From Georgenia satyanarayanai (lineage in GTDB: Bacteria > Actinomycetota > Actinomycetes > Actinomycetales > Actinomycetaceae), in contig NZ_JAMBNZ010000017.1 of NCBI RefSeq assembly GCF_023715365.1, positions 1 through 57,129 on the forward strand: DNA of 57,129 bases, written 5' to 3'. Under the pieces are notes generated by a model. That model did not search any database, was not told the DNA's origin, and worked only from the letters and a program-made list of their open reading frames with translations. The position numbers and the translations under genes were made by a program. Position 1 is the first letter of the stretch, and each line of letters opens with the position of its first letter. Positions 1 to 7,543 of the stretch are shown here, piece by piece.

Positions 1-10
1 GTTGGTCAAC

Positions 11-68
11 GTCGAGGTCCTCGGAACGAACGGTTGCTTGGTCGCTACCGATCATCGAGGACCTCGAC
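11..68. repeat. 13-bp perfect inverted repeat at window edge
   Basis: Arms GTCGAGGTCCTCG (11-23) and its exact reverse complement (56-68) flank a 32-nt spacer. The rest of 1-322 holds no gene I can support: a plus-strand frame at 2-190 has no ribosome binding site, no recognisable motif and mixed third-position composition. The repeat could be the terminator of a gene to the left or an element boundary, since it lies at the edge of the lower-GC segment. Confidence 0.6.
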
Positions 69-322
69 CCATACCCGCCCTCAACTACCGCCGCGAGTCC
101 CGCTCCCCACCAGAAGTCCGAAGAGCCAGATTAAGGTGCGCCCTCGAATCGCAGCTGTACTCAACTGAGCGTCCCGTCTACCGCCAATAGCGCGTTTCAG
201 CGCCCAGAAGGACGTGCATGTGGTAACTCTGGCGCAATGTTGTCCGCGCCGTTCGAGTGCAGGGGGCGAGACAGCGCGGTGATCCTGCGATTGAGTCGGA
301 CCGCTGCTCTAGCCTCGTACCT

Positions 323-1258
323 GTGACCGACACACTCCTCCGCTCGCTGCGTGAGCTGATGCTTGACGAGTCCGAGCCGCTCGCAGGTCTCCTTCGTAAG
401 TGCCTCTTGCTAGGTGCAGAGACCGGCTCTGACTCACTTCGACTGTGGGCGCGCAGCGAACTCAACGGATACGATGGCAAGGACGAGGTCCCGGAGTATC
501 GCAAGGTCTATAACGTCCCGATCTCGATGGACTCAATCAGCGGCAACACCTGGACGAAGAATCAGGTCATCAGCCGCCTCCAGCTTCCTGAGGCGGCAAG
601 GGAGTACGTCTCGGACGAGTTTACGTTCCGCCACCCCATGGAGGAGCTCGAACAACTCGCCGCTCACAAGTCACTTTCCTTCAGCTCACCGGGCCTGAGC
701 ATGGCAATGACTATCTGGAATCAGCAACTCGACATGTTCCAGTCCGTGGTCAACATGCACTTTGTGATGTCGGGTTCTACCGTCGCCGGAATGCTGGGCC
801 AGATCCGCACGAAGCTCGTAGATGTCGTCGCGGACCTCACTGCTGACACACCTTTGTTTGAACTCCCCAAGAAGGATCAGGTCGACGCCGCCGTGAACCA
901 CCGCATCGGAGACATCTACAACACCGCCATCCACGCCGCTGATGGACCGGTCGCCATCGGCAAGGCGGCACACTCGAGCCAGGGCCTCAGCGCGGATGAC
1001 GCCCTGCGCCTTCTTGAGCAGGTCCAGAAGGTCGCAACAGAGGATGTCGCCGACAACGAGCGCGCAGAACTCCTGGAGGCAGTAGCCGAGCTGCGAGCCG
1101 CCGTGGAGCGGGAGTCCCCTGACACCGGCGACGTGGTCAAGAAGGTGGGCAAGTTGCGCGCTATCGCGGAGAAGGTCGGAGTTGCCTCTGTAACGGCGGC
1201 CACGGGCAGCGCCACCCAGGTCCTCACGGAGCTGGCCGTCAACGGTGCCTTCGGATGA
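323..1258 (+). CDS. AbiTii-domain protein (predicted abortive-infection type)
   Basis: 311 aa. The N-terminus matches the AbiTii domain: LLRKCLLLGAETG (residues 23-35), WARSELNGYDG (42-52) and EVPEYRKV (55-62), the family's characteristic 'LRKC...ELNGY...PEYR' spacing. The remaining ~240 residues look helical, with no nuclease or NTPase motif that I recognise, ending in an alanine/glutamate-rich probable coiled coil (about 215-280). I chose GTG 323 over the longer frame from 257 because a -10-like TAGCCT (310-315) lies 7 nt before it, giving a leaderless start. The stop overlaps the next gene by 4 nt (ATGA), so the two are almost certainly co-translated. AbiTii is known only as a predicted abortive-infection domain; the actual activity here is unknown. 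GC is lower than in the flanking core genes, which suggests transfer. Confidence 0.85.
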   Translation: MTDTLLRSLRELMLDESEPLAGLLRKCLLLGAETGSDSLRLWARSELNGYDGKDEVPEYRKVYNVPISMDSISGNTWTKNQVISRLQLPEAAREYVSDEFTFRHPMEELEQLAAHKSLSFSSPGLSMAMTIWNQQLDMFQSVVNMHFVMSGSTVAGMLGQIRTKLVDVVADLTADTPLFELPKKDQVDAAVNHRIGDIYNTAIHAADGPVAIGKAAHSSQGLSADDALRLLEQVQKVATEDVADNERAELLEAVAELRAAVERESPDTGDVVKKVGKLRAIAEKVGVASVTAATGSATQVLTELAVNGAFG

Positions 1259-1815
1259 AGCTCGTGGACGCAATCCCACTGCTTCTGTCCGGCGGCTCGC
1301 TCATCGTCGCGATCACCGGGCTGGTGCTCACCTACCGGCGCTCGGGCCAAGCTGTCCGGGAGTCGCAGAAGGCAGCCGCCAGCGCTTTGTGGTCCGGAGT
1401 GCAGCAGGCGGTGCAGCAATTCATTGGATTCGACCCGTCTACCGAGCCCGTCGGCGGCCGGCTCGCGAACTTTCGGATCGCCACGATCGCCCTCGTTGAC
1501 GAGTTGGACGACTGGAAGGGTCTTGACACGTGGCTGGAAACAGAGCGCAATCTCGGAACGGTCCTCGCCCGGCAGGTCATGGAGGCGGCGCAGCCGGGTG
1601 ACTCGGTGGACGAGCGGCTGGCCAACCTCGACCCGTATCAGCGGTGGGCTCAGGTGCTCAGCCAGAACCTGCGGTATTTCCGCGCGGTCGGCTTCGATGC
1701 GGACAAGGCACAGGAACTCCAGGCGTCCGCCGAGAGTCAAGCCAGGGCCATCTACGAGAAGCACGGCTGGGAACCGCCGCCGACCACGATCCCCGGCGTA
1801 AAGACGCTCCGTTGA
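1255..1815 (+). CDS. Small membrane-anchored partner of the AbiTii protein
   Basis: 186 aa, no family recognised. Residues 7-27 form one hydrophobic segment followed by an RR pair, so an N-terminal anchor with a cytoplasmic tail is likely. The tail is mostly helical and rich in Gln, Ala and Trp (e.g. ALWSGVQQAVQQFIGF), and ends in a proline-rich stretch. The ATG overlaps the upstream stop (ATGA at 1255-1258), indicating translational coupling and probably a physical complex with the AbiTii protein. No catalytic motif is visible. By inference it may recruit the AbiTii protein to the membrane or act as its effector or inhibitor. The 239 nt between its stop and the convergent HNH gene hold only a weak hairpin near 1850. 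Confidence 0.85.
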   Translation: MKLVDAIPLLLSGGSLIVAITGLVLTYRRSGQAVRESQKAAASALWSGVQQAVQQFIGFDPSTEPVGGRLANFRIATIALVDELDDWKGLDTWLETERNLGTVLARQVMEAAQPGDSVDERLANLDPYQRWAQVLSQNLRYFRAVGFDADKAQELQASAESQARAIYEKHGWEPPPTTIPGVKTLR

Positions 1816-2054
1816 GCGATCCGTCATTACCAGCACCGACGCCCCTGAGGGCCGTTGCGCGTTCGGCCGGTGACTCAGATGTCGGTCAGTCCGCCACGAC
1901 CTCCCGTCCCTATGGAGACCTCCGGCTATGTCTGATGGCTTCATTAGGGGACTCACCCAAGCGGCCCGGCCTGCAGGTGCGTGACGAGTCCGACCCGAGC
2001 AGCTCCTCGCCACCTCAAACGGCCATCGGCTGTCCAAACCCCAAGGCCAGGGGG

Positions 2055-2927
2055 TCAGGCCAGGTCCACCCACACCATCAGATCCGACTCGACTTTCTCG
2101 CCCGTGCCCAGACGGGCGACCGCGCGGACCCCGAGCACCGTGAACCCGGCTGCGCGAGCCACCTGCATGATGCCTCCGACCGTCTCCAATTTCGTCAGCC
2201 ACCGCACCGCGTCCCCGTCCTCGAGGCGGTGTGGCAGACGCGGGTTTGAGTGGCCGAAATCGTTCCTTCCCATCAGCGTAAACGCGGAACCGTCCTTCTC
2301 CACCTCACCGATCACCACCCACAGATCAACGCCTTCCACGCTGACGGGCAAGGTTCCGGTGTTGCGAATGTTCGCGATCAGGACCTTTGGCTGCTCGGTC
2401 AGGTGGGGGTTGACCTCGAGGATTTTCCCCATGCCAGCCATGGTGCCCATCGCGGCGATGTCGGTCGGAGACATCACCAGCCCGGGATCTAGGTCGACCT
2501 CGACCTCTCTCCTTGGGCTGACCTGCGCGACGATCTGCTCCATGACCGTATCGAGCATCTCATCGGTAAGGCCGGCAGATGCAAGCGCCTCGATCCCGTC
2601 AGGCGGTTCATTATCGCGCTTCCAGTGCTCGAGAAGATCGGCCGGAAATTCATGCCGCCGTCGGCCGTCAACCAGCTTGTGGTGAGGCCCGCAGAGAAGA
2701 ATCAGGTTGCCGAACGCCCGACGTTCCTCGTCGGTCATGGACGCGTCGTACCGGGCTGATCCCGGGTTCGCGCCGTAGATGTGCGCAATGTCCACCGCGA
2801 CCATCGGCTCGCCCTCGACCACTTCGATGATCCGGCGCGGACAGTCCGGAAAGTAGCAGGTGCCCCTGGACAGTCGGTACAGCGCCTTTTCCACTCCGGA
2901 CCCGTATGCCCGAGGTCCCCCCGCCAT
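2055..2927 (-). CDS. HNH endonuclease with C-terminal beta-rich domain
   Basis: 290 aa. The N-terminal ~90 residues are a zinc-ribbon HNH nuclease: C24-x4-C29, DIAHIYG with His49, Asn74 in NLILLC, Cys79, and His82/His83 in GPHHKLVD. Thus metal-binding cysteines and the HNH catalytic His/Asn/His set are all present. Residues ~95-145 look helical. Residues ~150-290 alternate hydrophobic strands (IANIRNTGTLPVSVEGVDLWV; WLTKLETVGGIMQVA) and look like an Ig-like or beta-sandwich domain that I cannot assign. ATG 2927 is preceded by GAGGTGAT at suitable spacing. It is convergent with the AbiTii pair and shares its lower GC. A stand-alone HNH next to AbiTii suggests a defence role, but this is inferred from context only. 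Confidence 0.85.
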   Translation of the reverse strand: MAGGPRAYGSGVEKALYRLSRGTCYFPDCPRRIIEVVEGEPMVAVDIAHIYGANPGSARYDASMTDEERRAFGNLILLCGPHHKLVDGRRRHEFPADLLEHWKRDNEPPDGIEALASAGLTDEMLDTVMEQIVAQVSPRREVEVDLDPGLVMSPTDIAAMGTMAGMGKILEVNPHLTEQPKVLIANIRNTGTLPVSVEGVDLWVVIGEVEKDGSAFTLMGRNDFGHSNPRLPHRLEDGDAVRWLTKLETVGGIMQVARAAGFTVLGVRAVARLGTGEKVESDLMVWVDLA

Positions 2928-3348
2928 CTGATCACCTCACATCCAACCCGACGCCCGCTCCTGTGCCGTCGCCGAACCATACGCGCGCACCCCCGGGCAC
3001 CCAAAGACACGCGAGCAGGATGTTTGTCTCGTGCCAGTGCCCCTGGACCGATGCCGGCCAGTTCCTGCTCACGCGACCCGAGCGGTCCCATGCCTAGTAC
3101 CGGAGCAGGGCCACGCCGATGAGACCTAGCACCGTCGACACGATCGGGCACAATCCGCGCAGATCCACAGCGGAATCACGGGTGCGTCACTTCACCTTCG
3201 GGTCACGCCACAGATGTCCACAGAGGAGGTCCGAGCCTGGAGACAGTCGTCAGAGACAGCCTGATCGAGCCCTGCCACTGGACCGCTTGCGGACCGTTTG
3301 CGGACTGGGACGCCCCCACACCGCTCCGACCTGCGCAAACGCGCCGAT
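2928..3348. other. Gene-poor 421-nt stretch at the right edge of the low-GC segment
   Basis: No supported gene. The part upstream of the HNH gene (2928-3090) presumably contains its promoter, but I see no convincing -10/-35 pair. A minus-strand 24-codon hydrophobic frame (3094-3168) lacks a ribosome binding site and is not called. A short direct repeat TTGCGGAC occurs at 3287-3294 and 3298-3305, just downstream of ychF. Composition shifts to the core high-GC pattern at about 3340. Confidence 0.5.
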
Positions 3349-4434
3349 TCAGACGTTGAAGCGGAACTCCACGACGTCGCCGTCCTGCATGACGTAGTCC
3401 TTGCCCTCGATGCGGACCTGACCCTTGGCCTTGGCCTCGGCCATCGACCCGGCGGCGACGAGCTCGTCGAAGGAGACGATCTCGGCCTTGATGAAGCCGC
3501 GCTGGAAGTCCGTGTGGATGACGCCAGCGGCCTCCGGGGCGGTCGCGCCCCTGGGGATCGTCCAGGCGCGGGTCTCCTTGGGGCCGGCGGTGAGGTAGGT
3601 CTGCAGGCCCAGGGTCTCGAAGCCGACGCGGGCGAGCTTGTCCAGGCCGGCCTCCTCCTGGCCGGCGTCGGCGAGCATCTCGGCCGCCTCCTCGGGCTCG
3701 AGCTCGACGAGCTCGGACTCGAACTTCGCGTCGAGGAAGATCGCCTCGGCCGGGGCCGCGAGCGCCCGCAGCTCGGCCTGCATCGCGGTGTCGGCCAGGC
3801 CCTCGTCGTCGGTGTTGAAGACGTAGATGAAGGGCTTGGCGGACAGCAGCTGGAAGGAGGCAACGTGCTCCATGTCGAGCCCCGCCTTCGGCGCGCCGGT
3901 GGAGACCGCCGTGCCCTCCTCAAGGAGGGCGAGGACCGCGCGCGCGGTGTCGAGGACAGCGGCGTCGGTCTTCTTGCCGCGGACCTCCTTCTCCAGCCGC
4001 GGGATGGCCTTCTCCACGGTCTGCAGGTCGGCGAGAACGAGCTCGGTGATGATGGTCTCGATGTCGTCCGCGGGAGCGACCTTGCCCTCGACGTGGACGA
4101 CGTCCGGGTCGCCGAAGGCGCGGGTGACCAGGCAGATCGCGTCCGCCTCGCGGATGTTGGCGAGGAACTGGTTGCCCAGGCCCTCCCCCTCGGAGGCGCC
4201 GCGGACGATGCCGGCGATGTCGACGAAGGAGACCGTCGCGGGGAGGATCTTCTGCGAGCCGAAGATCTCGGCGAGCTGGTCCAGCCGCGGGTCGGGCAGC
4301 GGCACGACGCCGACGTTCGGCTCGATCGTCGCGAACGGGTAGTTCGCGGCGAGCACCGTCGCGCGAGTCAGGGCGTTGAAGAGGGTCGACTTGCCGACGT
4401 TGGGCAGTCCCGCGATTCCGATGGTGAGGGCCAC
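3349..4434 (-). CDS. ychF: Redox-regulated P-loop ATPase/GTPase YchF (Obg-family)
   Basis: 361 aa, matching the usual ~363 aa. The P-loop GLPNVGKST is at residues 9-17, the switch II motif DIAG lies near 70, and the segment SEGEGLGNQFL follows. The C-terminal TGS domain includes IHTDFQRGFIKAEIV and ends in VEFRFNV, typical of the family. YchF prefers ATP to GTP in characterised homologues and associates with ribosomes in stress responses. GTG 4434 gives the standard VALTIGIAGLPNVGKS start; a longer frame to 4485 adds only a non-conserved arginine-rich stretch. A -10-like TAGACT (4443-4448, minus strand) lies 8 nt upstream. It is the first core gene after the low-GC segment. Confidence 0.95.
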   Translation of the reverse strand: MALTIGIAGLPNVGKSTLFNALTRATVLAANYPFATIEPNVGVVPLPDPRLDQLAEIFGSQKILPATVSFVDIAGIVRGASEGEGLGNQFLANIREADAICLVTRAFGDPDVVHVEGKVAPADDIETIITELVLADLQTVEKAIPRLEKEVRGKKTDAAVLDTARAVLALLEEGTAVSTGAPKAGLDMEHVASFQLLSAKPFIYVFNTDDEGLADTAMQAELRALAAPAEAIFLDAKFESELVELEPEEAAEMLADAGQEEAGLDKLARVGFETLGLQTYLTAGPKETRAWTIPRGATAPEAAGVIHTDFQRGFIKAEIVSFDELVAAGSMAEAKAKGQVRIEGKDYVMQDGDVVEFRFNV

Positions 4435-4510
4435 GGGCACCGAGTCTACGTGCCGGTGAGCAGGGCGGCCGGTGTCCTCCCCCACCCCGCGGCTCCGCAG
4501 GACCCGGGCG

Positions 4511-5068
4511 CTACCCCCGGACGGTCACCCGCAGCCGGTTGAACCCCGCGATGCCGCCGATCTCGGCGCCGACGTCCACGACCTCGTAGTGGTAGAGCCA
4601 GTCGGCGATGTCCTCGCGGTGCGGCAGCTGCGCGATCGCGTCACGCATGGCCTCCTGCAGGTCCCAGCTGGTGGAGTACCCCACCGCCTCACTGCGCTCC
4701 GTCTGGGGCAGCTCGACGGGCGGCCGGCCTCCTGGCACCACACCGAGCCGCTCAGCGGTGTCCAGCTCCGTGACGTCCACTGACAGCTCACCGCCCGCGT
4801 GGTGCAGCAGGACGTTCTCCCGGTGCACCCCGACCCGGAACGCCTGGGCCACCTCGAAGCTCGCCTCCACGTCCGCGCACCTGGCCCGCGGGTCGATGCT
4901 CATCCGCGCGACGAAGCCCGGGGGCTCCACGTCGGTGAGCGTGCGCTCGAGGTTCACCAAATGGCAGGCGGTGGGGCGGGTGCCCGACACCTGCAGCAGC
5001 AGCACGTCGTCGACCTGGTAGGCGCGTGCCTGGTCGACCGTTGCCAGCTCCGACTCGACGATCCTCAT
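4511..5068 (-). CDS. Conserved-looking hypothetical protein, 185 aa
   Basis: 185 aa, no family recognised. It is a soluble, acidic protein without signal peptide or membrane segment. The first half reads as alternating beta strands (VDDVLLLQVSGTRP; FVARMSIDPRARC) and the C-terminus contains DWLYHYEVVDVGAEIGG. Two cysteines (in TACHLV and RARCADV) are not arranged as a metal site. ATG 5068 is preceded by AGGGAGA at good spacing and third codon positions are almost all G/C, so it is very likely coding. It is divergent from the cupin gene and separated from ychF by 76 nt. Confidence 0.8.
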   Translation of the reverse strand: MRIVESELATVDQARAYQVDDVLLLQVSGTRPTACHLVNLERTLTDVEPPGFVARMSIDPRARCADVEASFEVAQAFRVGVHRENVLLHHAGGELSVDVTELDTAERLGVVPGGRPPVELPQTERSEAVGYSTSWDLQEAMRDAIAQLPHREDIADWLYHYEVVDVGAEIGGIAGFNRLRVTVRG

Positions 5069-5209
5069 GGCGGCTCTCCCTGCTCGCTCGTCCCCGATGA
5101 CGGTCCGAAGATCATGGCAGCGTCCGACGGCGTGGACAAGGCCCTCCGCTACCGCACCGGCACCCGCTGTGCCACGGTGGGGGCACCCGTTCGCTCCTCA
5201 GGAGGACCG

Positions 5210-5551
5210 ATGCCCGACCTCATGCCGCTCGTCAGCTCCCACATGCAGGCCGCCCGCGCCGACGAGCACGGCCGCAGCGCCGAGCTCGTCCTTCGCGACG
5301 GCGTGCTGCGCCAGTCCATCCTCGCGCTGCGCGAGGGCGCCGAGCTGGCCGAGCACAACGCCCCGCACGCCGCCAGCCTCCAGGTGCTCGTCGGGCGGGT
5401 CCGGGTCACCGGCGAGGACGAGCCGGTCCTCAGCGCGGGTGAGCTGCACGCCCTCACCCACCAGCGGCACGCCGTCGTCGCCCTCGAGGACTCCGTCTTC
5501 CTCCTCACCACCGTCACCAGCCAGCCCGGGGAGCCCCCGCAGGACCAGTGA
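5210..5551 (+). CDS. Small cupin-fold protein
   Basis: 113 aa. A single beta-barrel of cupin type is suggested by the pattern of short strands with LREGAELAEHNAPHAASLQVLVGRVRV (described in two parts: LREGAELAEHNAP and HAASLQVLVGRVRV) followed by AGELHALTHQRHAVVALED. Histidines in these two segments sit where cupin metal ligands usually occur. ATG 5210 is chosen because GGAGGA (5200-5205) lies just upstream; the frame open further upstream is noise. Function is unknown; small cupins act as sensors, isomerases or storage proteins. It is followed after 34 nt by the PH-domain gene. Confidence 0.75.
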   Translation: MPDLMPLVSSHMQAARADEHGRSAELVLRDGVLRQSILALREGAELAEHNAPHAASLQVLVGRVRVTGEDEPVLSAGELHALTHQRHAVVALEDSVFLLTTVTSQPGEPPQDQ

Positions 5552-5585
5552 CCGGGTACCGGCGGGTGCCTGGGATGATGTGCCG

Positions 5586-6146
5586 GTGCAGCCCGCCATC
5601 GTCTTCCGCGCCGCCGCGAGCCGCGGCTACGCCGTCGCCACCTGGGTGGTCGCCGCAGCCGTGCTCGCCGCCTTCGCTGCCAACGGGGGCGCGGCCGAGG
5701 TGCTCCGCTACGGCGCCCTGCCGCTCCTGCTCGCCGTCCTCGGCTGGGCCGGGTTCTGGCGCCCCGTCGTGCGCGTGGAGCGCGACGGCGTGCAGGTGGT
5801 TAACGTCATCAGCACCACGTGGCTGCCCTGGGCCGCCATCACCGGCGCCCGCACCCGCTGGGGCCTGGAGCTCACCACCCACGGGCGCCCGGTCAGTGCG
5901 TGGGCGCTTCCCGCACGGAGTGCACTGAGCCGCTGGACCACCGGCCGGCGCGAGTCCCCCGTGCCGCCGCCGCTGCGCACCGTCGAGGTCGACGTGCCCG
6001 GCGGCAGCGACCCGCTCGTCGCGGCCCGCGTGATCGAGGAGCACCTCAGGCCGGGCTCGGCACGTCCCGAGAAGCGCCTCGAGATCGTCCCCGCAGGCCT
6101 CCTGCTCGCCACCGCGGGCCTGGCGCTCGTCTCGCTCCTGCTCTGA
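5586..6146 (+). CDS. PH-domain (bPH_6-like) membrane protein
   Basis: 186 aa. Two hydrophobic segments near the N-terminus (about 17-32 and 41-54) are followed by a bacterial PH-like domain: VRVERDGVQVVNVISTTWLPW with the typical 'W..I' core (WAAITGARTRWGLEL, ~80-95), and a C-terminal hydrophobic helix at about 168-186. Actinobacterial proteins of this type are common and uncharacterised. GTG 5586 is chosen because GATGAT (5574-5579) lies 6 nt before it, a leaderless arrangement. The in-frame GTG at 5580 would overlap that hexamer spacing and is less likely. Confidence 0.8.
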   Translation: MQPAIVFRAAASRGYAVATWVVAAAVLAAFAANGGAAEVLRYGALPLLLAVLGWAGFWRPVVRVERDGVQVVNVISTTWLPWAAITGARTRWGLELTTHGRPVSAWALPARSALSRWTTGRRESPVPPPLRTVEVDVPGGSDPLVAARVIEEHLRPGSARPEKRLEIVPAGLLLATAGLALVSLLL

Positions 6147-6185
6147 CCTCCCGGCGATGTCAGTGGCCCCTGCCACGCTGGGGGC

Positions 6186-7397
6186 ATGGACACGACGACG
6201 GCGATCCTCCTGGCCGTAGCCACCCTCGCCATCGGCCTCGTGCTCGGTTCGCTCCTGGGCCGGGTGCGCGCCGAGGCGGCCACCTCCCACGCCCGGCAGG
6301 AGGCTGCCGCCGCGCGGGCACGGGCCGAGGCGCTGGCCGAGGAGTGCACGGACTTGCGCGAGCGCGCCAGCCGCGACCACGACGTCCTGCGCGCCCTCGC
6401 CCCGGTGCGGGCGACCCTCGCGCAGGTCGGGGAACACGTCGCCGAGCTCGAGCGGGAGCGCACCGAGCAGTACACGGTGCTCGCGGAGCGTCTCCACGCC
6501 GCCCAGCGCAGCGACGCCGAGCTGCGCGCCACCACCGCGAGCCTCGCCGGCGCGCTGCGCTCGGGCACGGCCCGCGGCCAGTGGGGCGAGGTCCAGTTGC
6601 GCCGCGTCCTCGAGGCCTCCGGCATGCTCCGGCACGTCGACTTCCTCGAGCAGTCCACCGTCGCCTCGCTGCCGGGGGCACGCGCGGGCGCCGGGGCGGG
6701 CCGTCCGGACGTCGTCGTGCGGCTGCCCGAGGAGAAGTACCTCGTCATCGACGCCAAGGTGCCCTTTGACGCCTACCTCGAGGCCAGCGCCATCACCGCG
6801 GTCGACGACCCCGAGGCGTCCGACCGTCGCGAGCGCCTCCTCGCCGCCCACGCCCGGGCGCTGCGCGGGCACGTCGACGCCCTCGCCTCGCGCCGCTACC
6901 ACGAGCAGCTCGCGGGCAGCCCGGAGCTCGTCGTCATGTTCGTTCCCTCCGAGGGCCTGCTCGCCGCTGCCCTCGAGGCGGACCCCGTGCTGCTCGAGCA
7001 CGCCCTGCGCCAGGGGGTGGCCCCGACGGCACCCTCCTCCCTCCTGGCGCTGCTCCGCACGACGGCGACGATCTGGTCCTCCGCCTCGGTCACCGAGGAC
7101 GCCAAGCGCCTCCTCGAGCTCGGCCGCACGCTCTACGAGCGGCTGGGCACGGTAGCCGGGCACACCGCGCAGCTCGGCCGGACGCTGGAGAGCGCCGTGC
7201 AGCACTACAACAAGCTGGTCGGCTCGGTGGAGTCGCGCCTGCTCGTCACCGCCCGCGGCTTCGAGGGCCTGGACCCGGGCGGCCTCGAGGTGCGTGAGGT
7301 GGACGCCGACCGCGTCCAGGTGCGCCGCTTCACCGCGAGCGAGCTCACCGACCCGCTCGCCGGCGAGCTCCCCGAGCAGCTCCCGCTCGGCCGCTGA
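6186..7397 (+). CDS. rmuC: DNA recombination protein RmuC family
   Basis: 403 aa. Order of parts: N-terminal membrane anchor (residues ~5-22, ending VLGSLLGRVR), a long alanine/glutamate-rich coiled coil (~25-110), then the RmuC domain with RGQWGEVQLRRVLEASGM, RPDVVVRLPEEKYLVIDAKVP and SPELVVMFVPSEGLL. The 'D...DAK' segment resembles the PD-(D/E)XK core proposed for the family, which limits inversions at short repeats in E. coli. ATG 6186 is preceded by CACGCT (6174-6179) with a 6-nt gap and no Shine-Dalgarno, so the transcript is probably leaderless. The following 146 nt (7398-7543) are extremely GC-rich, with no clear gene. Confidence 0.92.
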   Translation: MDTTTAILLAVATLAIGLVLGSLLGRVRAEAATSHARQEAAAARARAEALAEECTDLRERASRDHDVLRALAPVRATLAQVGEHVAELERERTEQYTVLAERLHAAQRSDAELRATTASLAGALRSGTARGQWGEVQLRRVLEASGMLRHVDFLEQSTVASLPGARAGAGAGRPDVVVRLPEEKYLVIDAKVPFDAYLEASAITAVDDPEASDRRERLLAAHARALRGHVDALASRRYHEQLAGSPELVVMFVPSEGLLAAALEADPVLLEHALRQGVAPTAPSSLLALLRTTATIWSSASVTEDAKRLLELGRTLYERLGTVAGHTAQLGRTLESAVQHYNKLVGSVESRLLVTARGFEGLDPGGLEVREVDADRVQVRRFTASELTDPLAGELPEQLPLGR

Positions 7398-7543
7398 GGG
7401 CGCGCGGCCCCCGCCGCGCCGCCGCCGGGCCCGCGCCGCCGCTCGCCCGGCCCCCGCGGCCCTCTCCCTCCACCCGCCTGGCCAGGGCCCTGCGCTCCTG
7501 ACGCTGCGTGGCACTGCGGACACATCAGCCGCGCGGATCCGTT

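Noticed and set aside
2-190. Plus-strand frame of 62 codons at the window start
   Set aside because: No ribosome binding site, arginine/proline-rich translation without motif, and it reads through the inverted repeat.
3094-3168. Minus-strand 24-codon hydrophobic peptide (VDLRGLCPIVSTVLGLIGVALLRY, shown as VDLRGLCPIVS...GVALLRY), toxin-like
   Set aside because: No ribosome binding site or promoter fit and too short to judge by composition; chance is likely.
3298-4542. Plus-strand open frame opposite ychF
   Set aside because: Antisense shadow of a universally conserved gene.
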